64,000 nucleotides of DNA from Isoetes taiwanensis (taxonomy: Eukaryota; Streptophyta; Lycopodiopsida; Isoetales; Isoetaceae). The stretch lies in contig JAJEKV010000065.1 in NCBI GenBank assembly GCA_021234155.1, forward strand, positions 3,961,594 to 4,025,593, written 5' to 3'. A program made the position numbers and the translations under genes. Positions within the stretch are counted from its first letter, which is position 1. The number at the start of each line of letters is the position of its first letter. Positions 33,871 through 46,867 of the stretch are shown piece after piece. Below the pieces are notes generated by a model, which did not search any database, was not told the DNA's origin, and saw only the letters and a list, made by a program, of their open reading frames with translations.

Positions 33871-36800
33871 TTAGAAGGAGCTTATAATTAAGATGTCGTA
33901 CCCTACGAGCTTTTTTTGCCGTTGACCTTCCCGCGCTTTCTAAAATCCACGGCTGTTGTAACCCGGATCAAGTATGTAAGATCTCTGCCGTTAACTGCTC
34001 ATAATTGTTTATTATTGCCGTTATGTTGTGGTAATATTATTATTTCGGGCCACATAATGGTCTTACCCATGCCTTTCAGGAAGTCCATAATTTGCCAACT
34101 ATGAAAAAAGTTAATAAATTCTATTAGAGGTCAATAGATTTTTCAAGGAAAAAAAAGGGGGCTTGCAAGTGCCAGTAGTGCAAAACGGAGAATCAAATTG
34201 CTCTACGCAATTGTTGACGGAATTAAATCTCCAGACTAATTGGCCTCACTCACTAAAATCCTCACTCACCAAAATCCAAGAATATAAATGTGCATCAGCA
34301 ATACCACATTCCGGTTTGAACCCAAAAATATAAGTGTACATAAGCAAAACCACATGAAGAGCAATACCATATTCAGGTTGTGTTTTTTCGTCAGTAGTGT
34401 AGCTTAGCGCACTCGTGTCCCATACCAATATCAGAGAATAACAATTGGGAAGACAAACTCCGTATGACCTACCTATTACACCAGTAACATTTTCGATAGA
34501 ACTATTGGACATATCCAATGATGGTGTTATAGGTCTTGGAGAAAGGCTCTGCCTCGAGCTAGAGATCATAAAGACGCCATAGCCAGGAGCTCGAGGGGTA
34601 AGGTGCAAACAGTCTCCCACTTTTCCATTTCACCCCAGGGATACCAGGCCTTTCCGATTCTGTCATGTACCATTTTTCCTAGATCTAGTTTATTGTTGTT
34701 TGATTCTCCATGTTTTTTGTTCGATCATTGTGGTAACGCTCGACACTTTTTCTATCTCATGTTAGTGTCATGTGTCGGAGTATTTGTCAACATTAGAGGT
34801 TTTAGAAATACAAATATCGATGCGAACATTAAAGCGGAAACATTTACAGGTTCCCAGCAATGCTGGGCACCATAACTAGTAGAATGTTTATCTAACGTTA
34901 CATTACACAACACAATTTCTCATACACATGCGACATTTCTCAAATTTTTTGGTAAATTTTTCTCACAACGCCATTTTTTTTCTCATTTGAAAATTGAATA
35001 CTTTAATTTCTTTCTATTCTCATCAACCAACCAGTTTAACACTTAAGAGGTTCCAGGTCAATCTGGGTAAGACTCAGGAAGAAACTTGAACAGAATCTGT
35101 ACCTCCTATATCAAAAGTTTTTTCTTCCAGGTTAGGAATTGTTCTGGAATTGAGATCTCATAGATACCTAGCATATCCTTCGTAATTATTAACATCATAG
35201 CTTTGTAATTATTAAATCTGAAATAGCATAACTAACTGAGTGTATGTGCTCATAGGTCATGAATAGGTGATTTATTGTATAGCAAGTGGTTATATTGAAG
35301 AGGAGAAACTTTTGTACTGTCAAGTGGCTCTGTGCGCATAGGCCCTGAACTAGGGGTATTTTTTGTATAGCTAAATGGATATGCACGCATAGGCTCTCGA
35401 CTGGAAAAATTTTGTATGTGTTACTATGTTATGCGCCATTGTACAGGATTCTTGACGGCTATAAAATTCTTCTATAGTCTTCTTTTTTTTTTTTTTTTTT
35501 TTTTTTTTGTTAAAGGCAGCATCTTGTTATTTCGTTGTAATTCTTGTGAAGCCAAAATGCTATGCACATATAGTCCCTAGTCTATGTGTGCATAGCTTCG
35601 TAATTATAAAATTCACACTGAACCTATGTGCACATAGGGTTTGAACAATAAAAAAATTTGTATAGTCGAAGTGGCTATGCGGGCATAGGCAATGAACATG
35701 TAAAAATTTTGTAGAGTAGCTTGGCTATGCGCGTATAGGCTCAATACATTTTTAATATCTCTTCTTTTTCTCTCTACCACCGCTTTTTGTGCCTTTTCTA
35801 GATCTCAATTATTGAATAATTCGTGAATCTTTTGTATTCGGCCTTTTTGACATTTTGCATAATTTTTGCAAAATTTTCCAATTTTATGCTCCAAATGGCA
35901 CCTCCATTTTTTATTCTGGCCCCTTTTTACGTATTTCGACCCTAAAATAGGATCTCAAAATTGAAATTTAGGCCACTTTTTCTTCGAGCACCAAAAAATA
36001 GCATGAATTTAAAAAAAAAAATGACTTCTTTGCCGATTAGTGCAACTGCAGGTCATTAGTGCAATTGATCTGTCAACTTGTTAAGAGAGGGACTTGGCAA
36101 TGCACTTCACCCTTCTAGGATTATGTAAAATAATCTGTTGTAATCTCAACTATATCTCAAGCAATGCTCCCCCCTAGATATCATCCTTTCCAATCCAAGA
36201 CATTGTTATCTCTTTCGTGATATCATCCTTCCCATACTTCTCGCAACATTGTGGGCCACTAATGTCTTGAAAGCGTTGTATATTTTTGCGATCTTGTTGT
36301 CCCCAGATGTACTCAAGCTTAGCATGCCAATGAAATGTACTAACCTTCAAGGTCTTGAATAAAACAAAGGGTTTAGTTCTTGGAACAAATAACCCCTTCA
36401 AATTCTCAAATACCTTCCTGGACATACCAAATTCAATTTTGCAACATCTTTATCACCACAACCATCTATAACTTGTAAACAAGGGTACATTTTCATGTTT
36501 GTCGACATCAACAATCACAACAGTCAGATTGCCACTGACAAACACAACAACCAGAATAACATGTTAGGTTGATCATAAGTCGCAGCTAAGAGTGAACGAA
36601 TACTTTCCATGTCCCTCACGCATGAAAGCCTAAGAGTCAACAATTTTTTTCCATGTCCCTCACACATGAAACGACGAAACAAAAAACATGCAATCACACT
36701 CTCGGGCCACCGAAGGGCAACCCCTCGTGCGCAGCACCTTGTTTTCCTTGCATTTGTCTCATATTTTTGTAAGTTTTCATAATATAACTTTTTGAAGGCA

Positions 36801-37920
36801 AACTTAAATCATTCTACTTTTCTTCTTCAATATAGAAATTAAATTCTTAGTCGATTGTATTAAAAATTGATAAAAAAAAAATCAAAACTTAGAATCAAGA
36901 CCAATAAACATTTTTCATGAAACAACTTGCTTACTACTTATATTCTAAATTCTAAGCCAAAATTCATTTATTGGCAAAAGTTAGAGATTTGATTTGAGAA
37001 CAGCCTTTTGGGAACTATTATTGGTTCACAAAATACAAGAAACATTTTTGACCATGCCATGTTCGAAAAACCCTATCCTTAACCATTGGTCCTTGTAGGT
37101 TAAGCCAATCCGACCGTTCCCCACTGTCCGATCAAAATCAAGTTATTATGTATAATTTCTAGAATATACTTCTGTTAAAGAATATTCCAATGATTATTTC
37201 TATAACACTTTATATATTCTTTTCTGGGGGAATTTTCCATTGATTACTGCCACTTTATCCGACAACTGGCCCCAAACGACCCTCTGTTTCTCGCCCCTAT
37301 TCTCCATGCCGCTAATCTCCTGCCTCAATCCGATGCTTCAATCCGATGCTGCCTCAATCCGATGCTTCATTGCAAAGAATGATTTCACTGCAGGGCCTTT
37401 TTAGAATGATCTCCACTGCATGAACTTTTTAGAATGATTTGCTAGAGATCTGGAGCAGGAAAAATGAGAGTATTGTGCCCTACATTCCGAATTTGTTTCA
37501 GTCTTATGGCTTCCGACAAGGAAGAAATCTGGTAGCCGGTTGTTGCAAGGAGTTCATGTGTATTTTTTTATTTTTTCCTCATCTGCATCTCATTTAGGAT
37601 AATCCTACAGTACTTGTATTGCTAATCCGGCAAAGTTTTTTGTTGAAATACTTTTGCATCTATTTTTCTGATTCGATTATAGCAGGAAAAAAACATGTCT
37701 TTTGATTTTTCCTCTGTTTCAGCATTCAAAAGCTCTGGAAGACTTGATTGATTTTTTATTTGATCATTCCGATTCCAGTTGAAGGTCTGTTTCAACAGAA
37801 ATTTGGACAAAAATAATTGCAGAATCGTTGATTGAGCAAGCTCCTCATCTGCATGACATATGTTCTTGCATCCAACAACAACTCCAGTGCTTCAACCTGC
37901 TCGAACCAGTGGTTAAAAAA
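33871..37920. other. AT-rich region without genes
   Basis: No supported gene. Contains a T-run of about 27 bases (35482-35508) and a degenerate tandem array at 35240-35750 described separately. The 34246-34620 minus ORF is open but without motif. Confidence 0.5.
35240..35750. repeat. Degenerate tandem array with CATAGGC core
   Basis: Roughly six to eight diverged units of about 55-65 bases share a core like CTATGCGCGTATAGGCTC followed by a T/A-rich GTAAAAATTTTGTATAG stretch. Several cores are palindromic, such as TATGTGCACATA near 35623. Unit borders are blurred. The T-run at 35482 interrupts it. Confidence 0.5.
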
Positions 37921-38016
37921 GGTCAACCCTCCCCTCTTAGAAATTACGGCAACCACCCTCTCGGCCTCCGGCCTTGAGGGTTATTTGCCGTAATTTCCTC
38001 GAGGGGAGGGTTAACC
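37921..38016. repeat. 96-bp fold-back, near-perfect hairpin
   Basis: The left arm (37921-37960) starts GGTCAACCCTCCCCTC and contains ATTACGGCAA; the right arm (37976-38016) is its reverse complement with few mismatches. The loop is about 15 bases. No target duplication is evident. It could be a minimal MITE or a hairpin RNA source. Confidence 0.75.
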
Positions 38017-38196
38017 TCCTCTTCTTCTCATACCTCAAAATGAGGTAGTTTTATCTTATGTAAATATAAGGCAGTCTTGGCATGACCCCTTGGATTCACG
38101 TAAGCATAACTTCCAAGAATGGAGGTAGATAGATTTTTAGGTAGATGGAATATGTCTGTCATGTATGAACTTGTAGGAATGGTTTATTGAATTTAG

Positions 38197-38374
38197 AGCC
38201 ATTGATTTTATATGAATTTTAAAGTGAACACTTCAAATACACCATGTTTGGTCCATTGCCTAGCAACTCTAGTGTTGAAGGCAATTGAGCCATTGATTTT
38301 ATATGAATTTTAAAATGAACAGTGCAAATGCACCATTTTTGGTCCATCGCTTGACAACTCTAGTGTTAAGGACT
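38197..38374. repeat. 90-bp tandem duplication
   Basis: GAGCCATTGATTTTATATGA and the following 70 bases occur at 38197 and again at 38287 with a few differences. The second copy leads straight into the chromovirus pol remnant. The duplication may mark the 5' truncation point of that element. Confidence 0.6.
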
Positions 38375-40450
38375 TCACCAAGCTTGCAGCGCCTCTTACA
38401 AACCTTACAAAACATGAGAAGGTTAGAGATTGGATGGCATATTAGAAAGAGAAAGTCCAGGCCGGATTTCAGTCATTACTGGATGTCTTGACAATCGCTC
38501 CAGTTCTTGTCTTGCCAGATCCTCAAAAGGATAGGTAGGTTGCCATAGACGCCAGTAAGACCACTACAGGCAGAATATTAATGCAAGAAGGTAGGGTAAT
38601 CGCATATGGTTCTAGAAAGATGAATGACCAGAGCAGCGACACCCCACGCAAGACCAGGAATTACTTGCAGTTGTGCGCACCTTGCGTATATGGAGACATT
38701 ACTCACTTAGAAAGGATACCAGTTGGATACGAATCATCAAATTCTCCAATACATTTTCATGCAACCCCACCTCACTTAGACAACGATGATGGATGGAATT
38801 TCTGGAAGAGTATGATTTTGAAGTAGTCTATAAGCCATGCAAGCATAATGTTGTTGCTGGCGCTCTTTCCAGGCATTCATTGGTCACCCGAATGGATTGT
38901 AATGCAATTTCTACTCTCACTAGTAAGTTTAGTAAGCAGATAGAGCAGACTCTTCCTATAGATCCTGAATTTCAAGAAATATGGCAAAGTCTATCCAAGG
39001 AAGCCATAATGCATAAGGAGAGGGAGGCTTTCCGCCATTATAAGAAGGAAGGTAACTTTTTTATTGTAAGAATAAGTTATGTGTGCCCCAGACATCAAGA
39101 GTTCGCAAGCTCATTCTCCATGACACACATAACAGTTCTATAACGGGGCATGCGGGATTTATGAAAACATATTTTAAGATCCGCTCCAGCTATTTTTGGC
39201 CATGAATGAAGAAGCACATTGTGAGATACATTAAGCAATGTCAGATATGTCAACAAACAAAGGTAGAACAATGACAGATTCCAGGAGAATTACAGCCCTT
39301 GGACGTCCTTAATGCAAAGTGGAAAGTTATTACCATGGATTTCATCGTGGGGCTTCCACGCACGTTAAGGGGCTTTGATGCTCTAATGGTTGTGGTCCAT
39401 AAGCTTTCCAAAATGGCACATTTCTTGCCATGTCAAACTACGGACATTGCCTTAGACACCGTCTTGTTGTTCACGAGGGAGATATTCTGCCTTCATGGGA
39501 TGCCCCGTACTATTATATCGAATCGGGATCCTAAGTTTGTTAGTGCATTTTGGAAGGATTTCTTTAGCACTATTCAAACTAAGCTTGCCATGAGCATAGC
39601 TTACCACCCGCAGACGGATGGCCAAACCGAGCATACCAATCGCATAATAGAAGATATGCTACGTAACTATGTCTGGAATAAGCAATCCCAATGGGTAGAT
39701 TATATTCATATGGTGGAGTTTGCACATAACAGTACTAAACAGGAATCTTCAAGGATGTCTCCTTTTATGATGAACTATGGCTATCAACGCCTTACTCCAG
39801 ACACGTGCCATAATCCAGTTTCCAAGGTAGAAGTTTCTCAGTAGTTGCTTACAGATATGCAGGCCTTAGTCAAAGAAGTTCAAGGGTATTTGTTAGTTGC
39901 CAGGACCCGGCAAAAGAGTCTTGAGATAGGCATCGGACACCATGGGAATTTCAAGTTGGTGAGTCTGTATGGCTAAAGATTAAGATCAAGCAGGCCAAGC
40001 TCAAAATTGGCAATTGTAAGAAGCTCAAGCTGGCACCTAGATGTGGGGGCTCGTTGAGATAACTGAAAGGATAGGCTCCCAAGTCTACTGGTTGAATCTA
40101 CCCGCATATTTGAAGGTCTATAAAGTCTTTCATGTCAGCCTTCTCAAGAAGCACACACCTGATCCAGAAGAGATTCTTGACATGCCGACACTTCTAGAGA
40201 TGACGGAAGATCAGTCGGAGACTGTGCCTGAGGCTCTCCTTGATTGTGCATATAAGCAAACCTGCAGGACTCAAATAATTGGTTAAGTGGAAACACTTAC
40301 CAACGGAAGATGCAACCTGGGTTCTTAAAGCGGATTTGGACAAGGCTTACCCAGACTTTATGCGGCAATGCCAGGGTCGAACCATCCACGATGCGATTAA
40401 CTCCGACTCTAATGGTAAGCACTGTATTATGGATCCGGCAGGGCTCATGT
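38330..40450 (+). pseudogene. Chromovirus (Ty3/gypsy) pol remnant
   Basis: Plus-strand pieces in order: the RT/RNase H junction (near 38365, KLAAPLTNLTKHEKVRDW), RNase H (AYGSRKMNDQS at 38605 and FEVVYKPCKHNVVAGALSRH near 38820), the integrase zinc-binding part near 39190-39270, the integrase core (39299-39844, with MDFIVGLPR, ISNRDPKF and HPQTDGQTEHTNR), a GPF/Y-like part (40041-40170, KVFHVSLLKKHTPDPEE) and a chromodomain (LVKWKHLPTEDATW near 40284). Stops and frameshifts separate them. Gag, protease and most RT are missing, so the element is 5'-truncated. Its 3' LTR is at 46868-48362, beyond an inserted LINE. Confidence 0.85.
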
Positions 40451-41334
40451 GAGAGTTTGATCTGACAGGGATCATTTAAGGGGTTGGGTTAGATGCATCC
40501 TAGATGGAGAAATGGGCATATAGGCATTCATGATAGGACGCATTCATCTGCGGCTATAATGGGAACATTGCCATTCCTTACACCGAGACGAAATGCAAGC
40601 CTTAGGCATGGTAGGAGTTCCTCCATTCTTATTTCTTTTCTTTAAGGGGGTGGTCCATTCAACCACACTATTTTAATTATTTTATAAGTACTGATGTACT
40701 GTAACTCTGCAGGCCAGTAGCGCGTACTGTGTTATCTGCAGAAAACTTTGAGCCTCTGCTGGGGTCATCTCTTGTTATTCAAGTGTTGTTTTGAATGTGT
40801 GTTCTTATATAATTTCATAATATAGTATTTATTATGGTATAGTTTTGTGAAGGGACTACGGTCCTAAGATAGCTTTGATTTGATCAACTATGTAATTCTA
40901 TGTTATCTCATGAAGCAAATTTTTTTTTTGAAGAACTGTGTCGTCAATATATTAAAAGAATGGTAATGTTACAAAGCAAGTGAGGAGGAAGGAGAACTGC
41001 CCCAAAGAGACAGCGATACCTCGACACTCCACAACAAACTTACAAAAAAACTGCAACTCTACTGCTGTACAAACCGACCATCACCATCTACAACATCCAA
41101 GAAGTCCCGCCAAATGGCAAACTTCCGCTCTACCAATCCCGGGAACACCAGAAAGCTTTGAAATAGCTTGTACTGAAGTCGAGGAATCGAGAGGTCAGAG
41201 GTCGCTGAATCCCCCGAAAAGATCCACAACCGCCCGCTTCCAAATCAGCCACACCAACCAAGCCATTACGGATGCAAGGTTTGCTGCGCCGCAAGCCGCC
41301 AAGCACCGGATACACATGAAGCGCCCACTGGCGG

Positions 41335-44300
41335 CTAGTTAATCTCACCAAACAGAGCCCTAACCCAATCCCAGGCAGCCTGCAAGTGAGGGCATAAAAC
41401 TAGACAATGCTCCACAGTCTCACGATGAAGGCCACAACAAGGGCAGAGAGGGCTCACACCCGGCCTAAACTGACTCACAAGGGCATTCACCCGATCTGAT
41501 TGCACCACACGCCGCCGAAGCACCCTAACCTTTGGTGGGGAAGTGAGCTCCATGTCCACGCGCCCAAACCGAAGCCATCGAGAACCCGGAAGCTGCAGAG
41601 ACCACTTGCACGAAGGGCGGTGTGTCATGAATAGCGTAACCCGGTAACAAGACCGCAAAAACAAGAAGACACAACATCGGATGAACCTTCCAAACACGCA
41701 CCACCACATCATCTCGAGGGACTATAGGTATGTGTAGCGGAATACTCCCCGCCACTTGTTCCCAGATAGCCCGGTCACTGCCCCTCAGGTGAAAGCGAGC
41801 TCGAAAGAACTCCCACGAAGCTAGCTGACCACCCCAATACCAATCCTCCAAGGTGAGCACAGCAGCTCGCCTCCAACGGCTTTAGCGTCCAGAGCATGCT
41901 GGTGGCAAAGCCAAGGGCAACGAAGCGCTTGGGGGTAGAGGAACCCACAAGAAAGGAGAAGAGTGGTGATAAAACGGAGGCATAATCTAGGCTGAAAGAG
42001 CACACGCATTATGATCCCAAGCCCAACAACACCCCCGCAGGAGAAAAGGGGATGCATATGGGAACGGCGGAGACCATACAACAGTGCCTGTGGCAACTCC
42101 ACATACAGGGCGGCTTCCCAAACGCCACACAATGGCCTTAAGAGATCGCAACAACAGCGCCCAAGACCAGGAGAAGATGCTCCATCTTGCGGAATGCTCC
42201 AAACAAACTTGGAGACCAACACCTTACTATCACGATTGCCAAATCCGGAATGGCCAAGCCCCCATCCTCCAGGGGACGAAGACACTTCCACCAAGCCACT
42301 TTCTTGCCCCCCTTCATCATCCCCAGCCCCCACACAAAATTTGAACAATCTTATCCAAAGCCTCGTATCTTACCCTCGGGGAGCTAACATCGCAGATCTT
42401 TGTATACACATGAGTGCTACAAAGAAATCACGACTTGGCAATAGTGATCCTACCTGCCATGGACAACTTGCTGCCCTTCCACCAATTGAGGTGTTTCTGC
42501 AACCCCTACAAAGTCTCATCCCACACCCTCCCCATGGAACATCCCCTCCAAAGGGAATACCCAAGAGCTTAGTACACACATTACCTGGAAGCACCTTCCA
42601 AGGGAATAGAGCCAAACAAGGGGGAGGCGGAGTCAGCTGGGCCCATAGTGCAGAGCATTTACCCCAATTCAGAAGAATGCCCGAGGCCAAGGAGAAAGTA
42701 TCCAGCAAACCCTTCACATTCCGCAAATTCCTCTCTTCTGCCACCAAGAAGAGGAAAGTGTCATCGGCAAACTGGTTAATAATCTGCTGTCTACCATCCT
42801 GCATCCGAAGCCCATCCACCACCCCCTCCTCCACTGCAGCCAAAAACAACTGAGACAGTGCCTCTGCCACAATCGTAAACAAAAACGGCTCCAAAGGGCA
42901 CCCCTGACGCACCCCTCTGCCTAAGGAGAAAAAGGCGGAGGGTTCACCCTGACACACCACCGTAGCCCGTGCTGACCTATGTAGCTTCATGACTGTCTCT
43001 GTAAAGCGTGGACCACAGCCCAACGCTAACATCATGGCAGACAAGAACTCCCAACGAACACTATCGTAAGCTTTGTCAAAGTCAAGCTTAAGATAGGCAA
43101 TGCCTTGACCTGTTCTCCTGGCCCAATAAAGGCCCTCATAAGCTGCGGCAACATTAGTCAAAATGTTCCTCCCAGGAACAAACCCAGACTGCACCTTGCT
43201 AATGGAGGAAGTCAACACCGGCTTCAACTTCTCTGCCAGGGCTTTCGCAATAATCTTGTACACACAGGACAACAAGGAGATAGGCATCCAATCATTAATA
43301 GTAGAAGGCTGCTTAACCTTAGGAATCAAGGAAATGCATGCGGTATTCAAGATCCTATCCATTTTGAGAAGACTGCAGCAAGTCAAGATACACCTGGTAC
43401 ACAGACTCACCAGCCCACTCCCAATAGGTCTGAAAGAACTCCACAGGGATGCCATCCAGCCCAGGACATTTATCCTTGGCCATGCACATACATGCCTCCG
43501 CTAAATTCTCTCTGGAGAGCTCCTGCTCCAAGCTCTCACGCTGGTGAGGCAAAATAGATGGCTTAACAGCCCCCAAAACAAGCTCCTGCATCTCCTGCTC
43601 ATAGGGAAGAGAGCGATGTGCGAAAAACCCTGAGAAATGAGCATGCACATACCTCTGCAAATCAGCGGGATCCTCCAAAGTCCAGCCATCAGGCAAAGCA
43701 AGGGACGCCATAGATGTTGCATATCGCCGCTGCCTAGTTGCTCACGAAGAACACCGAGCGAACTTGTGTCCCCTCCTTCAACGGGAAAGAGCGCCTTCAC
43801 ACACGCCTCACGCACTTTAAACGCTCGAGCAACAATGTCTTGCAACACTTTGCATTCTCCCTAATGCCATCGGAAAGTGCGCCCGAATCTTCTCCAGCTC
43901 GATAGAGACCATGCAACTCTGTCGCTCTCGCGCATTTGTCTACCAAAGACCTTGGCAAAGCGGCTTCACCACGGCCAACGCGGTCACCATACCAGGACCT
44001 GCACCCCGGGAGATGAAAAGGTATCAAGTCACAACTCTCGGCACCGGGCCGAAAATCCACATCGGCCGAGCCGGGTGTTCAAAGCGGAACACCAGATCCT
44101 AGAGGGGCGAGAGGCAACCGCACCTGTTGGACAAAACCTGAGGGTAATGATCAGAAATGGAGGTAGACAAAATGTTACTCCGACACAAAGAGGGCACACC
44201 ATCCAGTGCGCATGGGAAAGCATAGCACCGGTCATGCCTAGCATACGCCCGGCCAGCGTCAATCACGCCTATTACAATAGGTGAAAGACAAGTCCCGGGG

Positions 44301-44851
44301 ACCTCAACCAAGGCCAAATCCTGCAACAAAGCGAGACCTTTGGTCCCTCTCAAACCCGTGCACAACACGGGTTCCGGGAGAACCGAGGCGATCCTCTACT
44401 CGCTCTACCATATTGAAGTCCCCTAACAACAACCAAGCAACCTGCAACCCACCAAGGGCTCGCAACTTATCCCGTACTGTGGCCCATAAAGCACCCCGCT
44501 GAGAAGGCTGATTAGGGGCATAAACATTAACAATCCCCCACCCGCCCTCCCTCCAACCACTAATTATTGCCCATAGACCAAATGCATGCAGCTGCAGAGT
44601 AGTGCGTGACTGCACATCCATCCTCCAAGCAATAAGAGTACCCCCACTAGTCCGCCTAGAAGAAGAAGCAATAGAGCCAAACTGCCTATCAACCATATTC
44701 ATGAGCCTCGACATATCACCCCTGTGACACTTATGCTCTGAATGCAAACAATATCGGGGCCTCAAGCTGGCGGTGCCAAAGAAACACGTGTCCTCTTACT
44801 ACTAGAGGACCGCATCCCCCGCACATTCCAACTGAGGATTGACCTATTCAT
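41335..44851 (-). pseudogene. LINE ORF2: endonuclease, reverse transcriptase, zf-RVT
   Basis: It starts MNRSILSWNVRGMRSS, the L1-type apurinic endonuclease opening, and continues with IVNVYAPNQPSQRG and LLLGDFNMVERVEDRLG (44304-44765). The RT (42370-43711) has LIPKVKQPSTINDWMPISLL, GFVPGRNILTN, LKLDFDKAYDSVRW, GVRQGCPLEP and the catalytic FADDTFLF. The C-terminal zinc finger (41335-41712) has CPCCGLHRETVEHCLVLCP. Frame changes lie around 43450-44300 and 41700-42370, with a TGA near the start after APPA. The large plus-strand ORFs across this span are antisense shadows. Confidence 0.85.
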
Positions 44852-44899
44852 CCTGGAGGAGAAGTGTCCAGCCCCACATGCCTACCCAACAGGCCATGA

Positions 44900-46725
44900 G
44901 CCCACTCCACAGAGTCATCATCTAGAGCCAGAGGATTAATCACAACAATGTGACCCACAGCCGCTCTGACATTCCACTTCCAACACGTGTTGGAAGTCCC
45001 CCAGGCACCTCCATAGAGTCATGGGCCAGGCTGCTCCAGCCACCTCATGCTCAGCACATGCCGCTACCGGGACATCCCCAGCAGGATCAGCAGCCCCTCC
45101 CACATCCCCACGTCCCCGGACCTAGCCACAACCAAATCATCGAGCCCTCCCCGCCACCCGTCCCCTAGCCCCGCCATCCAATGGGCGACCAGCGGCAAGC
45201 CCGCCTGGCCTCGTCCCACACCACCTCTTCCAACCACACCACCTCGCCCAACTCCTCCATCGCACCAAGGAGTCATGCACGCTGTTGCCTCGGGGAAGAG
45301 AGGAATCCGGGCCCTGCAGATAAGCACCCGCAACCCCTACCACATCACAAGCAGCAGCAGGATCATCAACGAGGTCAGATGGTAGCACAATAGATGGAAA
45401 CATCCGCCGGATCTGAGCCATTCAAAATCTTCAATCGAAGAGAAAATGCCGGGGACCACTACGCTTTGAAGAGAAGTGGGCACAGGCTTCAGAAAGAAAG
45501 TGAGCAAACACGGATCTTGGGGACTGCACAATAGAATGAGTCAAATATACACCCGGGCCATTAGCCATAGAAACCAAAAATCCGGCACCATCGGATCGGG
45601 AGGAAGATCACGAACACGGAACCAACACGGATTTTAACCATTTGTCAAAGAACTGGTGGACATTGCTGGAGTATATATCTTACAAAGACACATATGAATC
45701 ACCCAAAGTATCCACCCCCGACTAACCAATTGCCGCTACGGAAGACTCAGCCTCAAACATGATTATGAAGAAATTATTTGGTAGGAATTTCAGAGACCTG
45801 ATACAGGCAAACCAATCGCCTCGGATGTCCGGCCAAGCCAAGAGCTAAACCTCCTCGCGTGTCCAATATGTACCCAGGTGAAGTAGCCCAATACCATAAA
45901 TGAAACTAGATTCTCAATGGTCTGAACATGCCTGGTATGACCAATATCTATCCATGGAGTCTCTGGAAGAGTTGCCTGCAGGTCAATAGAGTGAATGATC
46001 CTCCACAAATTTCGGAGCCTCTTGAACACGGGCAGTCCTACACTCCGGAGCCTTGCGCTTGATCCAATCTGAAAACCCCGGCCAGTGATGCGAAAGCAAC
46101 GGTGTCATTGCTCGCCGGGCAGGCGCCACGAAGAGTTGGAGCTGCCACGGCATCCCTGAGAGGTATCCAGGGGCCCCCCAGGAGGCACATCAGCTACATG
46201 CACCCTAGAAGAGGGCGCATCACCAGCAAGTGATCCCTTCCCAAGCACAGGAGAAGAGGGCATCACAGATCCAGTTTCCAAAGGGGGCATGCTTGATGGA
46301 ATCAAGACCGGAGTCTCCAAAACACAATCTACTGGGGTCTCAGAATTATATTGAGAGGAAGAGCAATCCACATACCTCTCAACCGAAGGGGATTCCAAGA
46401 GCTCCCTCATCTCTGCCACCATTTGCATGCCACTTCCTACATCCCGCGCCTCTTCATGCATCCCGCCCCTCCCCTTTACTGGAGGATTCTTTCTCCTCGC
46501 CATCTCCCTTGGCTTCAGCCCCAAGCCATGAGGCTCAATCGATCCCCCATCGGCACAATGGCAGAGCCATGACACCGAACCACATCCGAAATCAGCTGTT
46601 TGCGGCAAGAAGCCACATGCAAAGCAGCTGATGCTATATACCTCCGGAAAGTGCTCGGAGAAGCTTTCCAACGAGCCCAAGCACGTCAAAATCTGACACC
46701 AAATAAGAGATATATCGCCAATCAA
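44900..46725 (-). pseudogene. LINE ORF1, degraded
   Basis: The best frame (46105-46725) encodes a Pro/Ser-rich and charged protein with an ARRKNPPVKGRGG basic stretch. Further 3', Gly/Pro-rich frames shift repeatedly to about 44900. No RNA-binding or CCHC motif is clear. The assignment rests on its position before ORF2 within the target duplications. Confidence 0.5.
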
Positions 46726-46867
46726 AGTTTCGTCGTCAGAACCCCGACCGCCAAGCTTTCCTTAGCGCCATCTCTCCCTCTCTCATGAAGCAATTTTATC
46801 CTCTATAACTTAATTGTTCTCTTGCTTAACTAACCCCAATGCTGAGGACAACATTATTCGGGGAGAA

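Larger units (their letters stand above)
40906..46793 (-). mobile_element. LINE (plant L1 type), near full length, with 13-bp TSD
   Basis: The minus-strand element (40919-46780) has a T-run (poly-A tail) at about 40921-40929. It is bounded by TCTCATGAAGCAA at 40906-40918 and again at 46781-46793. It carries ORF1 (about 46725-44900) and ORF2 (from the ATG at 44851 to about 41340). It sits in the 3' untranslated part of the chromovirus, because polypurine tract and LTR resume right after it. ORF2 is broken by frameshifts, but the RT core is open. Confidence 0.88.

Noticed and set aside
34246-34620. 124-residue minus-strand ORF
   Set aside because: Contains a short internal duplication and no known motif; not supported as a gene.
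42011-42853. 280-residue plus-strand ORF
   Set aside because: Lies antisense to the LINE reverse transcriptase, whose motifs are clear on the minus strand.
43105-43557. 150-residue plus-strand ORF
   Set aside because: Antisense shadow of the LINE ORF2.
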